Origin: CAYWKU01 sp964459325
Lineage (GTDB): Bacteria; RBG-13-61-14; CAYWKU01
Length of the DNA stretch: 64,000 bases
Direction: 5' to 3'
NCBI GenBank assembly: GCA_964459325.1
Contig: CAYWKU010000002.1
Coordinates: 62,001-126,000 of the forward strand
The first letter of the stretch is position 1, and each line of letters opens with the position of its first letter. This document shows, piece by piece, positions 34,492 through 43,571 of the stretch. The notes beneath the pieces were generated by a model that was not told where the DNA came from, made no database searches, and saw only the letters and a list, made by a program, of their open reading frames with translations. The translations under genes and the position numbers were made by a program.

Positions 34492-35555
34492 CAGAAAATA
34501 CCCACTTTCGAGTTGTCGCCGAGGACGAAACGGTAGGCCTTGGGCTTGAGCAGGCTGTCGCTGACCTCGGCATTCCGACCTATAAGGCTGTCCACTATCC
34601 GGTACTTTATGTTATTTACCACGCAGTCTTCGAGCAGTATGGAGTGCTCGACCTCGGAGCCGGTGATTTTGCTCCCCGGCGCAACCGACGTAAACGGGCC
34701 GATAAAACTGTCAGTTACATGAGCGCCTTCGCCGATAATCGCGGGGCCGCGCAGGGTGCTGTTTTTTATCTTCGCGCCCTTCTCAACTTTCACTTTGAAA
34801 TATGCTTCACTGTCCGAGTCGATTTCCCCGTCCATGCGGGTTTCCAAGTCGTCCAGTAGCATCCTGTTGGCTTCCAACAGGTCTTCTAGCTTGCCGGTGT
34901 CCTTCCACCAGCCGGTGACCTCGTGGGACAGGACGTTATATTCGGAGTCCACCAGCCACTGGATGGCGTCGGTTATCTCCAGCTCATCCCGCCCCGAAGG
35001 CTTAATGGATTTCGCCGCTTTCATCACATTGGAATCGAACAAATAAACTCCGACCAGCGCCAGGTCGCTTTTGGGCCGCTTCGGCTTTTCCACCAGCCTG
35101 ACCACCCGCTCGGCTTCCAGCTCCGCCACTCCGAACTGGGACGGGTTCGGAACTTTCGCCAGCAGTATCATGGCGTTGGGCTTTTTCTTCCCGAACTCCT
35201 CGACGAGCGGCGCTATGCCGTCCTTTATGAGGTTATCTCCCAGGTACATGACGAATGGGGAGCCGGCGAGGAAATCCTCCGCCACAAGCACTGCGTGAGC
35301 CAGTCCGAGCGGTTCTTCCTGATGAATGTAGGTGATTTTTACTCCCCACCGGGAGCCGTCGCCGACCGCTTCGATAATCTCGCGCCTGGTATCGCCCACC
35401 ACTATGCCGATGTCGTCAATACCGGAGTCCCGTATGGCCTCGATGCCGTAAAAAAGCACCGGCTTGTTGGCCACCGGTATGAGCTGCTTGGCGCTGGTGT
35501 GAGTCAGGGGGCGCAATCGGGTGCCCTTGCCTCCGGAAAGTATCAGTCCTTTCAA
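34491..35555 (-). CDS. rfbA: Glucose-1-phosphate thymidylyltransferase, long form
   Basis: Makes dTDP-glucose from dTTP and glucose-1-phosphate. LILSGGKGTRLRPLTHTSAKQLIPVANKP is the nucleotidyltransferase signature. At 354 aa it is the long class, with a C-terminal left-handed beta-helix of hexapeptide-like turns (KNSTLRGPAIIGEGAHVTDS, then FIGPFTSVAPGSKITGSEVEHSIL) found in archaeal and antibiotic-pathway enzymes; the short 290-aa RmlA of enterobacteria lacks it. First of the sugar genes, 24 nt after the SPOR gene. Confidence 0.93.
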   Translation of the reverse strand: MKGLILSGGKGTRLRPLTHTSAKQLIPVANKPVLFYGIEAIRDSGIDDIGIVVGDTRREIIEAVGDGSRWGVKITYIHQEEPLGLAHAVLVAEDFLAGSPFVMYLGDNLIKDGIAPLVEEFGKKKPNAMILLAKVPNPSQFGVAELEAERVVRLVEKPKRPKSDLALVGVYLFDSNVMKAAKSIKPSGRDELEITDAIQWLVDSEYNVLSHEVTGWWKDTGKLEDLLEANRMLLDDLETRMDGEIDSDSEAYFKVKVEKGAKIKNSTLRGPAIIGEGAHVTDSFIGPFTSVAPGSKITGSEVEHSILLEDCVVNNIKYRIVDSLIGRNAEVSDSLLKPKAYRFVLGDNSKVGIF

Positions 35556-35579
35556 TATTCCGTCTCCATCAACTTTATT

Positions 35580-36290
35580 TTACTTGCGGGTGCGTATAAA
35601 GCTGCCCTGCGGCACAAGGCCCGTCTTTTTTATTGCCTCCAACTCGGTCGCCGCCTCATCACGCGACATATATTTTCCGACCCTTACCTGGTGTACCGTG
35701 TTTCCATCCGGGTCTTTCGGCTCCACCGTATTTACCCACGCATCCCATCCGGCGTTTTTCAGCCTTTTTACATAACCCTCGGCGTTGGCCTTTTTAACCA
35801 TCGCGCCCACCTGGATGCTGAACTTCCACCCCTTTTCTTCCCCGGGGGGCGAAGGCGTGGTCGGCTTTTTCGCTTCGGGCTTCGGAGGTGGTGACGGCTC
35901 GGGAGCGGGCTTCTTTGGCTCCTTCTTTTCAGGCTCCGGCGGTGATGTTTTCTTCGGCTCGGGCTTTTCGGGGCTTTGTTCCTTTTCTTTCATCTTGTAG
36001 AAAGTAAGGTCCTCCTGTTCAGGCTCGGGAGCCTCGGTGGACTTGGCGGGTTCCGGCTGAACCGGTTGCTTTTTTTCCGGCTCGGGCTCCTTTTGTTCCG
36101 TCGCTTTCACCGGGGCGGATTTTTCCATGCCTTTACGAGCCGGAACCGGGCCGTAGAGCCTTTTCCCGACCATTACCCCCAGTCCGAAAACCACGACCAT
36201 GACAACAAACAGCGCCCCCACCAGAAAGGCCACCTCCTTGTTGCCGAGGCTTACCTCCGACTTATCGCCCAGGGATTTAAGGTCTTGCAT
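35580..36290 (-). CDS. SPOR-domain membrane protein
   Basis: A bitopic inner-membrane protein of 236 aa that should bind denuded peptidoglycan at the division septum. One N-terminal helix (EVAFLVGALFVVMVVVFGLGVMVG, about residues 19-42) is followed by a long Pro/Glu/Lys-rich linker through the periplasm and a C-terminal SPOR domain (FSIQVGAMVKKANAEGYVKRLKNAGWDAWV ... VHQVRVGKYMSRDEAATELEAI). AAAGGAG eight nt ahead of the ATG at 36290 decides the start; a GTG lies three codons earlier. It sits 24 nt after argS, an argS-SPOR order that recurs in delta-proteobacteria. Confidence 0.88.
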   Translation of the reverse strand: MQDLKSLGDKSEVSLGNKEVAFLVGALFVVMVVVFGLGVMVGKRLYGPVPARKGMEKSAPVKATEQKEPEPEKKQPVQPEPAKSTEAPEPEQEDLTFYKMKEKEQSPEKPEPKKTSPPEPEKKEPKKPAPEPSPPPKPEAKKPTTPSPPGEEKGWKFSIQVGAMVKKANAEGYVKRLKNAGWDAWVNTVEPKDPDGNTVHQVRVGKYMSRDEAATELEAIKKTGLVPQGSFIRTRK

Positions 36291-36314
36291 GTCCCACACT
36301 CCTTTCCCGTGGCT

Positions 36315-38072
36315 CTACATGCGTTCCGGGGCCTCCACCCCCAACATATCAAGCCCGTTTTTCAAAACCCTGGCCAGCGCGTCGGCCAGCGCCAACCTGG
36401 CCCGCCTGACCGGTTCCTCTTTGGCGAGCACCCTGTAAGCCGGTTCCTTGTCGCCGCGATAATAGTACCGGTGAAAATCTCCCGCCAACTCTATGAGATA
36501 ATGGCTCAACCTGTGAGGTTCCCCCGACCCGGCGGCTTCGGCAACCTCCCGGGGGAAACCCTCCATCTTTCGAGCAAGACCAATCTCCTCGGGCAGAGAA
36601 AGCGTAGATAAATCGGCATCTTGGAGCGATTGGGCCGGAGTTCCCATCTCTTCGGCCTTTTTGAATATGGAGCGGCACCGGGCGTGGGCGTACTGGACGT
36701 AATATACCGGGTTTTTCTCCCTGAGCTGGCTCATTTTCAACTCAGTGTCTTCTCCCGGTTTTGATTTTAGCACATCTATGTCGAAATCCAGATGGCTGGC
36801 CGAGCCCCGGGTGAGGAATGTGAACCTCATGGCGTCGGTTCCCACTTCCTCCATCACCTCCCGCAGGGTAACAAATGTACCGCTGCGCTTGCCCATTTTC
36901 ACCGGCTCGCCGCCCCTGACCAGGTTGACCATCTGGACAAGCAGCACCTGCAACCTCTCCGGCGGCAACCCGAGCGCCTGGAGCGAAGCTTTCACCCTGC
37001 CGATGTAGCCGTGATGGTCGGCGCCCCATATATTCACCAGTCTCTCGAATCCCCGGCGCAGCTTGGCGCGGTGGTAGGCTATGTCCCCTGCGAAGTAAGT
37101 CCACACGCCGTTTGATTTGCGCACCACCCTGTCCTTTTCGTCGCCGTAGTTCGACGAACGGAACCACACGGCGCCTTCATCTTCGTAAATGTCCGATTTT
37201 CCTTCGAGTTCGCCAACGGCCCGCTTAACTTCGCAATCTCCGCCGCCTGAATAGAGGGTGGATTCGTAGAACCAGTTGTCAAAGCTCACCCGGAAGCCTT
37301 CCAGGTCGGCCTCGATTTCCTCCATCATCCTGTCGGCGGCGAATTGCCGCTCCGCGGGGTCGTATTGGCCTGCCGGTATTCCGGCGAACTCGTCGCCCCT
37401 TTCGCTTTTCAATCGCCCCGCCAGCTCGGCGACATACTCGCCGGGGTAGTAATCGCCGTCGGGGAAGACCTTGTCGTAGTCTATTTCGTTCCCGAGCGAC
37501 TCGAGGTAGCGGCAGTGGACGCTTTTTGCGAGCGTATCCACCTGCACCCCGGCGTCGTTGACGTAAAACTCCCGCTCCGCGCGAAACCCGGCTGCGACCA
37601 GCATCCGGGAGAGGCCGTCACCCACCGCGGCGCCGCGGGCGTGGCCGATGTGCAGCGGGCCGGTCGGATTGGCCGAGACGAACTCCACCAGCACCCTCTC
37701 GCCCCCGCCCACGTCGGTTTTACCGTAATCGTCGGCGGCTTCGATTATCCGGGGGATGGTTTTGAGCCAGGTTTGGGGGGAGAGCCGGAAGTTTATGAAG
37801 CCCGGCCCGGCGATTTCGGGGTCGGCATCCAGAAAGCCTTCGGGGGCCTCGAAATGTTCGAGCAGTATCCCGGCCACTTCCCGTGGAGGAATCCCCGCCT
37901 TTTTAGTCAGGGTCATCGCGGCGTTGGTGGAGAAGTCGCCGTGGGATAAATCACGCGGGACTTCCACCTGGGGCTGCATTGGGGGCACGTCCAGCTTACT
38001 GGCGGCGCGGGCGCTTTCAATGGCCCGGGCCACCAACTCCTCCAGCCTGCTTCTGAGGTCGTCAATTCCCAT
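36315..38072 (-). CDS. argS: Arginyl-tRNA synthetase
   Basis: Class I synthetase of 585 aa. The HIGH motif is in NPTGPLHIGHARGAAVGDGLSR. The second motif is KMGKRSG in place of KMSKS, a known ArgRS variant. An additional N-terminal Add1 domain (LPVPPMQPQVEVPRDLSHGDFSTN) and the anticodon-binding C-terminus ending VLKNGLDMLGVEAPERM are both present. I start at the ATG 38072 (MGIDDLRSRLEEL), which has AGGA ahead; the open frame continues 48 nt further but into the intergenic repeat. It leads the minus-strand operon that runs through the sugar genes to lepB. Confidence 0.95.
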   Translation of the reverse strand: MGIDDLRSRLEELVARAIESARAASKLDVPPMQPQVEVPRDLSHGDFSTNAAMTLTKKAGIPPREVAGILLEHFEAPEGFLDADPEIAGPGFINFRLSPQTWLKTIPRIIEAADDYGKTDVGGGERVLVEFVSANPTGPLHIGHARGAAVGDGLSRMLVAAGFRAEREFYVNDAGVQVDTLAKSVHCRYLESLGNEIDYDKVFPDGDYYPGEYVAELAGRLKSERGDEFAGIPAGQYDPAERQFAADRMMEEIEADLEGFRVSFDNWFYESTLYSGGGDCEVKRAVGELEGKSDIYEDEGAVWFRSSNYGDEKDRVVRKSNGVWTYFAGDIAYHRAKLRRGFERLVNIWGADHHGYIGRVKASLQALGLPPERLQVLLVQMVNLVRGGEPVKMGKRSGTFVTLREVMEEVGTDAMRFTFLTRGSASHLDFDIDVLKSKPGEDTELKMSQLREKNPVYYVQYAHARCRSIFKKAEEMGTPAQSLQDADLSTLSLPEEIGLARKMEGFPREVAEAAGSGEPHRLSHYLIELAGDFHRYYYRGDKEPAYRVLAKEEPVRRARLALADALARVLKNGLDMLGVEAPERM

Positions 38073-38160
38073 AACTATCCTGAAATAAAGTATTTTACCG
38101 GTTTTCCCACCTGCGGGCAAGAGTGCGGCGTATTACCGTCCTTTTCAATGTCCCCGTGGC

Positions 38161-38217
38161 AGGGCGCACGCCGTGCGTCCCTACGGATTTTGCCGGGAGG
38201 GCGTAGACCGTGCCCCT
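38161..38217. repeat. Pair of GC-rich hairpins upstream of argS
   Basis: Two adjacent inverted repeats in the 178-nt gap between the transglycosylase and argS: AGGGCGCAC with GTGCGTCCCT (38161-38182), and GGGC with GCCC (38199-38215). The second ends in GCCCCTAC, the same ending as the last hairpin before ribD (56273-56292), so this looks like a dispersed repeat family. Confidence 0.5.
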
Positions 38218-38250
38218 ACAGGAAAAAATTATACATCCGCGTTTTGATTG

Positions 38251-40545
38251 TCAGTTCATGATTTCAGGGGCTATTTCCTCGAGTTTTTCACCGGCGGGGA
38301 CGGGTATTCCGCCGTATTCACTCCCTCCGTACAGCATCCGGTAAACCGACCAGTTGGAAAATACGTGCTTGACGTACCTCCGGGTCTGGCCGAAGGGTAT
38401 TTCCTCCACCCACTCGTCGACCTCCAGGCCGCGTCGCGCCCGCGCCCATCTCTTCACATTGGAAGGCCCGCCGTTATATCCGGCGCAGGCCAGGTAGAGC
38501 CGCGCTTGGTGGTCGCCCATGCTTTCGGCCACGTCCGCCAAGTAATTCACGCCCATGCGGATGTTTATGGAGGGGTCTCTCAAGTCCGACTCTCTGAAAT
38601 CCTCCAGCTTAAGCCGCTTTGCCATCATCTCGGCGGTGGGCGGTATGAGCTGCATAAGCCCGACCGCTCCCGCATAAGACCTCACGCGGGCGCGGAAGCC
38701 CGACTCCTGCCTCATAATCGACCAGACCAGGTTTGGAGAGATTTCCCTCTTCGATGTTTCCGCCCCCACTTCCGCCAGGTAAGGGCGCGGATACAGCATC
38801 TTCCAGTATCTTAACTCATCCGGTGAAAAGTTCTCGGTATCCACGTCGAGGTACTTCCAGACCGTCCGGCGGGCGCGGTAATAATCCCCGTAAGCCTGAT
38901 AAAGAAGGGCGATGGCCTCGTGGTCCTTTTTGTCGAACTCCGCCTCCCTCTGAAGCTCGCTCAACTCCTCCACCGCAAACCGCGCCAAGCCCATTTGAGC
39001 CAGTTCGCGGGAGCGTTCGAGACGCATGTCTTTGATACTCAGGCCGGGTATCGAGTGAACGCGGGGCTTTTTCGGCTTCACCTTCCCGGGCGGCTGTTTT
39101 CCGAGCCGCGCCCACGCCCACAGGGCGTAATAGCCGAAGGGTTTTTCTTCCACCAGTTCTTTGTATATTTCCCGATATTTTTTATCTTCCCCCGTTTGGG
39201 ACATTGCCCTGGCCGTCCAGTATCTGTTTCGGCGTTTTATAGTGTTATTTTCTCCGTTATGGTTTGAAAAACTTTCAGCGGCCTTGCCGAAACGCTCCCG
39301 GCGGTAATAAATCCAGCCTATTCTCCAGGAGATGTCCAGCTCCTTTGCCTTTTTCGGATGATTTTGCCGGATGGTTTTAAGGCACTCGAGAGCGTCTTCC
39401 CACTTACCCCTCTCGCCGTATATCTGAGCGATATTCAGCCACGCCAGCGGCGCCAGGTCGCTGTCGGGTTTTTTTTCTATTACATCCCGGTAAGCCTCCA
39501 ACGCCTTGTCGTTTTGAGATTTTCTTCCGAAACAATGCCCGTAGTAATAATAAGCCGTTGCGCTGTATTCGCCGATGGGAAGTTCTTCGATAAACACTCG
39601 GAAAGCCGCCAGCGCTTCGTCCGTCCTGTAAAGCTTATAGAGACACAGGCCCTTTCTTACGGCGGCTCTGCGGCCGTTATGTGAGAGGCGGTCACATTTT
39701 TCGTATCCGAGGTACTTTTCATACTCGGCCAGGGCTTCTTCCCACCGGGCCTTATCGTATAACCGGCTCGCCCTGATGTACCTTTCGGAAAGACTCATCC
39801 TTTCGGGCTCCTGCCCGATGGCTTTCATCCTCTCTTCGGATTTCTCGGCGCCGCCGGTTGCTGGACGGTATATATAAATTTCCCTGTAGGTTTTAACGGC
39901 TTCCCCGACTTTGCCGGTTTCTTCCAGACAGTTTCCTGTTTTCCACAGTATGCGGGCTCTTTGATTTCCATTTTTAGTTTCCTTCAAAAGCTCTTCGAGT
40001 ATCGCCAGCGCCTCTCCGCACCGGTCGAGCGCGGCCAGCGAATCCGCCTGAGCCAGTCTGGCTTCCCTATACCTCTCTTTTCGGGATTTATCGGAGTACG
40101 AGGCGAAGTATACCCGCCACGCCGCAACGGCATGCTCGTGCAAGCCGTCGCGAGTGAGACTTATTGCGCGGTAGTAGGAGGCGTAATCATCAAGGAGCCT
40201 CTCACCCCCCAAGTAAGTTCCGAACCAGTAAGCGGCCTTTCGCCATTCGGCGTTGTTGTAGGCGCACCATCCGGCCAGAAAGGCGGCTCTTGCCGTGAGA
40301 ACCGGGTCCCGGGTGTTCCGGGCCACGTTTTCAAACCCCTCCCCGGCGGATTCATATCGCTCCTTTCCCATCAGGCCCACGGCGGCGGCATACTCGACGA
40401 CCCATTTGTCTCTTTCGTCATTTCCCGCGTATTTTTCGGCCGCCGGGCTGCAAAACGACATCAGCGCAAAACACAGCACAGCCGCCAATACCCCGCTGAA
40501 AACAGGCAAAGTTACTCTCATTACCAGCGGGAAAGTAATGCGCAT
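38251..40545 (-). CDS. Soluble lytic murein transglycosylase (Slt70-like) with TPR-like superhelix
   Basis: A 764-aa periplasmic enzyme that cleaves the MurNAc-GlcNAc bond with 1,6-anhydro formation. An N-terminal signal peptide (TLPVFSGVLAAVLCFALMSFCSPAA) is followed by about 550 residues of paired helices with TPR character (AYYYYGHCFGRKSQNDKALEAYRDVIEKKPDSD), and the C-terminal SLT domain: SPNLVWSIMRQESGF with catalytic Glu614, AVGLMQLIPPTA and AGYNGGPSNVKRW. A Cys in the signal region (SFC) could make it a lipoprotein. Two ATGs, 40545 and 40521, precede the signal; neither has a strong RBS. Upstream gap 40546-40778 is described under the repeat there. Confidence 0.93.
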   Translation of the reverse strand: MRITFPLVMRVTLPVFSGVLAAVLCFALMSFCSPAAEKYAGNDERDKWVVEYAAAVGLMGKERYESAGEGFENVARNTRDPVLTARAAFLAGWCAYNNAEWRKAAYWFGTYLGGERLLDDYASYYRAISLTRDGLHEHAVAAWRVYFASYSDKSRKERYREARLAQADSLAALDRCGEALAILEELLKETKNGNQRARILWKTGNCLEETGKVGEAVKTYREIYIYRPATGGAEKSEERMKAIGQEPERMSLSERYIRASRLYDKARWEEALAEYEKYLGYEKCDRLSHNGRRAAVRKGLCLYKLYRTDEALAAFRVFIEELPIGEYSATAYYYYGHCFGRKSQNDKALEAYRDVIEKKPDSDLAPLAWLNIAQIYGERGKWEDALECLKTIRQNHPKKAKELDISWRIGWIYYRRERFGKAAESFSNHNGENNTIKRRNRYWTARAMSQTGEDKKYREIYKELVEEKPFGYYALWAWARLGKQPPGKVKPKKPRVHSIPGLSIKDMRLERSRELAQMGLARFAVEELSELQREAEFDKKDHEAIALLYQAYGDYYRARRTVWKYLDVDTENFSPDELRYWKMLYPRPYLAEVGAETSKREISPNLVWSIMRQESGFRARVRSYAGAVGLMQLIPPTAEMMAKRLKLEDFRESDLRDPSINIRMGVNYLADVAESMGDHQARLYLACAGYNGGPSNVKRWARARRGLEVDEWVEEIPFGQTRRYVKHVFSNWSVYRMLYGGSEYGGIPVPAGEKLEEIAPEIMN

Positions 40546-40603
40546 TCACTTTTTTTTCAACGGGAGCGTTTAATCGAAATTCCCGCAAATGGAACGCGTC
40601 TTA

Positions 40604-40632
40604 TTTCACACCCTGACCGCTCCCGAGGGTTT
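40604..40632. repeat. Interspersed repeat, copy A
   Basis: A 29-nt stretch starting TTTCACACC and containing TGACCGCTCCC, in the 233-nt divergent gap before the LMW phosphatase. It matches copy B at 43572-43600 with three mismatches, and weaker similarity continues for about 15 nt. The rest of the gap shows nothing else I can name. Confidence 0.6.
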
Positions 40633-40778
40633 CATGTAAATCGCCTCATACATTGAAAGAGATTACCAATCTCGAGCTTTTCCACTCGCCACTAGCCGCC
40701 CTGCGGTCAGGATGTGCTACCCATAAAAGAAAATTTGAGGCGTTTGAATAATTACGCCCATTTGTTAAACTATCAGCC

Positions 40779-41252
40779 ATGTCGGTCAAGGTTCTCTTTG
40801 TATGCTCGGGAAACCAATGCCGTTCACCCTTCGCCGAAGCCGTGTTGAAAAAGTTGCTGGAAAAAAATCCCGACGCGGATATTGAAGTAAGCTCCGCCGG
40901 CACCATAGCCATGGGGGGAGAGCCTGCATCGCCCGACGCCGTCAAATTCGCTCAGGAAATCGGGCTGGACCTGAAAAGCCACTCCGCCAGATACCTTACC
41001 GCGGATATGATAGAAGAGTACGACATGATAGTGGTGATGGAACACAGCCACCTCAATTCGATACTCAAGATGAACCCGGGAGCGGAGGAAAAGATTCACT
41101 TGCTTGGCTCGTTCGCGGCATCCGGCGGTGAGGAGGAGGAAATATTCGACCCCATGGGCGCGGGGTCGCTCGCATATCGCACCTGTTTCTCCAGAATAAT
41201 AGAATCAGTAAGGGAACTTTACAAAACGCTCTGCGAGAAAGAGCCCGGTTGA
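40779..41252 (+). CDS. Low-molecular-weight protein-tyrosine phosphatase / arsenate reductase-like
   Basis: A 157-aa LMW-PTP fold protein. The P-loop CSGNQCRS (Cx5R) gives nucleophile Cys9 and Arg15. The general-acid loop near the C-terminus reads FDPMG, fitting the DP motif of LMW phosphatases. The tyrosines that flank the acid in true tyrosine phosphatases are not seen, so an arsenate-reductase-like or RpiB-phosphatase-like role remains possible. No obvious RBS. Monocistronic and convergent with the TPR lipoprotein gene. Confidence 0.87.
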   Translation: MSVKVLFVCSGNQCRSPFAEAVLKKLLEKNPDADIEVSSAGTIAMGGEPASPDAVKFAQEIGLDLKSHSARYLTADMIEEYDMIVVMEHSHLNSILKMNPGAEEKIHLLGSFAASGGEEEEIFDPMGAGSLAYRTCFSRIIESVRELYKTLCEKEPG

Positions 41253-41288
41253 CACCACTGAACCCGAATACCGATAACACATGATTCC

Positions 41289-41963
41289 CTAATCATTCTT
41301 ATATTTTCCATAAACTCTCACTTCTTCAATTCTGTTACGAACCGGGCCACTGCGTGGATGGTTAGAAGGAGCAACCTGCAGAAATTCGCGATAACATTCC
41401 AACGCCTTTTCATCTTTTTCCATCATGTAATAGCAATTGCCGAGCAAAAGCAAAAGTTTCGCCCTGCCTATATGGAGCCGATAAACGCTTCCCCTCAACT
41501 TCTCGAAATAAACTACCGCCTTCGGCCACTCCCGGTTGCTGTAATAGCACATGGCCACGTCAAAAATGGTGCGGGCTATGGCCTTGTCTTCCAGCCTTTC
41601 CAGGCGGGTGCCGGTAATACTGGTGTAGTGCAACGCCCTTTCCAGTCCTATGGCCCCAAGCCTCTTTTTCTTCAGCTTGAAGCCCTCGGGGGCGATTGCC
41701 GGAAGCACGTAGACCGCCTGTAACAGATAGTTGGCTACCACTCCCAGCACCAGAGTCAATGGCGCAAGCGCCGCCCGCCTTTTGCTCTCTTCCAGGAACC
41801 TGGCGCGGCGGATGCGTTTTTCGGCGTAAAACGCGAGGTTTTGGGCGGCCTTATCGCACCCTTTACGTTTTCCGATTTCCTGAAGGGAAGGAGCGCATGA
41901 GCCAACGAGGATTGACGCCGACAGGACACCTGCGAAGAAAAGTTTCCCCAAACCGCTGTGCAT
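41289..41963 (-). CDS. TPR-like lipoprotein
   Basis: A 224-aa predicted lipoprotein. The signal MHSGLGKLFFAGVLSASILVGSC ends in VGSC (Cys23). The mature part has an early basic helix, a short hydrophobic stretch (LAPLTLVLGVVANYLLQAVYVLP) that could be a second membrane contact, and a C-terminal TPR-type repeat (ARTIFDVAMCYYSNREWPKAVVYFEKL, then AKLLLLLGNCYYMMEKDEKALECYREFL). AGGTGA is ahead of the ATG. It lies 14 nt behind the AAA-protein gene, so the two are probably co-expressed. Function unknown. Confidence 0.75.
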   Translation of the reverse strand: MHSGLGKLFFAGVLSASILVGSCAPSLQEIGKRKGCDKAAQNLAFYAEKRIRRARFLEESKRRAALAPLTLVLGVVANYLLQAVYVLPAIAPEGFKLKKKRLGAIGLERALHYTSITGTRLERLEDKAIARTIFDVAMCYYSNREWPKAVVYFEKLRGSVYRLHIGRAKLLLLLGNCYYMMEKDEKALECYREFLQVAPSNHPRSGPVRNRIEEVRVYGKYKND

Positions 41964-41977
41964 AATGAGACGGTCAC

Positions 41978-43504
41978 CTATCCGGAAGCTTTGACCGCCC
42001 GGTCCAGGGCCCAGCGTTTTATTTTCTTGATGTCCTCGGCCATAGTGGTGGCGAGAGGTATTGTACGTCCGACGGCGGAATAGATGTCCTTTTCTTGCAG
42101 CGAACGTCCCTGGTCGTAAGCTTCGAACAGGCCCGAGACCACAGCCTGTTCGATTTCCGAGCCTGAAAAGTCGCGGGCGGCCTTGGCCAGGTTGACCAGG
42201 TTGAAGTTTTCAACGTTCTGATTTCTTCTCTTGAGATGCACGTGGAATATCTGCGCCCGCTCCTCCTCGGTGGGCAGGTCTATAAAGAAAATCTCGTCGA
42301 AACGTCCTTTCCGCAAAAACTCGGGGGCCAGCAGGTCTATCTCGTTGGCGGTGGCCGCTATGAAAACCAGCCCCTCCTTTTCTTGCATCCACGTCAGAAA
42401 CCTGCTGAATATGCGGGCGGTGGGGCCGATGGCGCTGCCCGCCGGGGAGCGGCTTACGCCCTTTTCTATCTCGTCTATCCATAAAACGCAGGGCGCCATC
42501 GCCTCAGCAACCCTCAACGCCCTCTCCAAAGTCTCCTCCGGATTATTGAATATGCCGGCGTAGACTTTGTTCAAATCCAGCCGGATAAGCGGTAGCTTCC
42601 AGTAAGAAGCGATGGCCTGCACGCACATGCTCTTACCACAACCCGCTATTCCCGTCATCAACACGCCTTTGGGGGGAGAGAGCCCGGCTTCCGCCGCATT
42701 GGGAGACAGCACGGCGGAGCGTTTTCGGAGCCATTCCTTGAGGTTGGTCAGACCTCCCACGTCGTCTATGCCGTAGTTGTGCCTTACGTAATCCAGAACG
42801 CCGGATTTGCGGATAAGCTGCTGCTTCTCCGCCAGCACCGCCTCAACGCTCGATTCATCGAGGGTTCTCTTCATCCCCGAGAAGAAAGCGCTCCTGGCTT
42901 CGTCGGTAGTCAGGCCCATGGCGGCGTTTATCATCCTGCCCTTTATGTTTTCTTCGGGTTGGAGCTGTTTTTTGTGCATTTTTTCATACATGGCTTTCGC
43001 TGCCTCGAAAACCGACTCCATCTCCCGCGCTCCCGGCAGACCCAACTCGAATATCTTCACCTCCTTTTCCAGCTCCAGGGGCAGGCGCACAGTCGGGGAT
43101 ATGAGTATCAACCTTTTGTAAGTGCCCGAGAACTGTTTATAAATTTCCCTGACCTTACTGACCGTCTGCGGGTTTTCCCACCACTTGTGCAAATCCTTGT
43201 ATACGTGATACGCGGTTTCCCCGTGAGAAGCGGTCCATGCCAGAGCATCGGAGGCGCTCCAGGATTCGTTTACCACTTTTCCGCTCTCGTCGGTTATCCC
43301 CTTTGCGGCCGACCACGTATAGACCGGCACCTTGTTTTTAAAGGACTTGGCGGCCACCTCGGCTATGAGCCTTTCCGCCCGGTTCTCTTCCCAGGTGACT
43401 ATATACACCACCGGGTTGAGGGAAAGAAGGAACTTTCTCAATTCTTCGGGAGCACTGCCCATAATCCGCATAGTAGCCGCACCGGCTTCGATTGTCAAAA
43501 TCAT
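41978..43504 (-). CDS. AAA+ ATPase, Ycf46-like
   Basis: A 508-aa AAA+ protein. Residues about 15-230 are the Ycf46-type N-terminal domain (PVVYIVTWEENRAERLIAEVA, a PilT-like beginning, then a helical region). The AAA module follows: KGVLMTGIAGCGKSMCVQAIAS (Walker A near residue 290), CVLWIDEIEKG (Walker B), AATANEIDLLAPEFLRKGRFDEIFFIDLP (sensor 1 and arginine finger region) and a sensor 2 helix. Ycf46-like proteins are known from chloroplasts and cyanobacteria, where they affect carbon use, and from other bacteria without known role. Co-directional with the TPR lipoprotein 14 nt downstream, and divergent from the cNMP-binding gene. Confidence 0.85.
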   Translation of the reverse strand: MILTIEAGAATMRIMGSAPEELRKFLLSLNPVVYIVTWEENRAERLIAEVAAKSFKNKVPVYTWSAAKGITDESGKVVNESWSASDALAWTASHGETAYHVYKDLHKWWENPQTVSKVREIYKQFSGTYKRLILISPTVRLPLELEKEVKIFELGLPGAREMESVFEAAKAMYEKMHKKQLQPEENIKGRMINAAMGLTTDEARSAFFSGMKRTLDESSVEAVLAEKQQLIRKSGVLDYVRHNYGIDDVGGLTNLKEWLRKRSAVLSPNAAEAGLSPPKGVLMTGIAGCGKSMCVQAIASYWKLPLIRLDLNKVYAGIFNNPEETLERALRVAEAMAPCVLWIDEIEKGVSRSPAGSAIGPTARIFSRFLTWMQEKEGLVFIAATANEIDLLAPEFLRKGRFDEIFFIDLPTEEERAQIFHVHLKRRNQNVENFNLVNLAKAARDFSGSEIEQAVVSGLFEAYDQGRSLQEKDIYSAVGRTIPLATTMAEDIKKIKRWALDRAVKASG

Positions 43505-43571
43505 TCCGCCTCTTGCTTCCGATATATATGGTGAATTGAAACCGAGATTCTTGGATAAGGAGACCGATGCG

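Noticed and set aside
31447..35894. Long plus-strand frames over ugd, rmlD, rmlB and rmlA
   Set aside because: Antisense shadows of the sugar genes, no domain pattern, no RBS.
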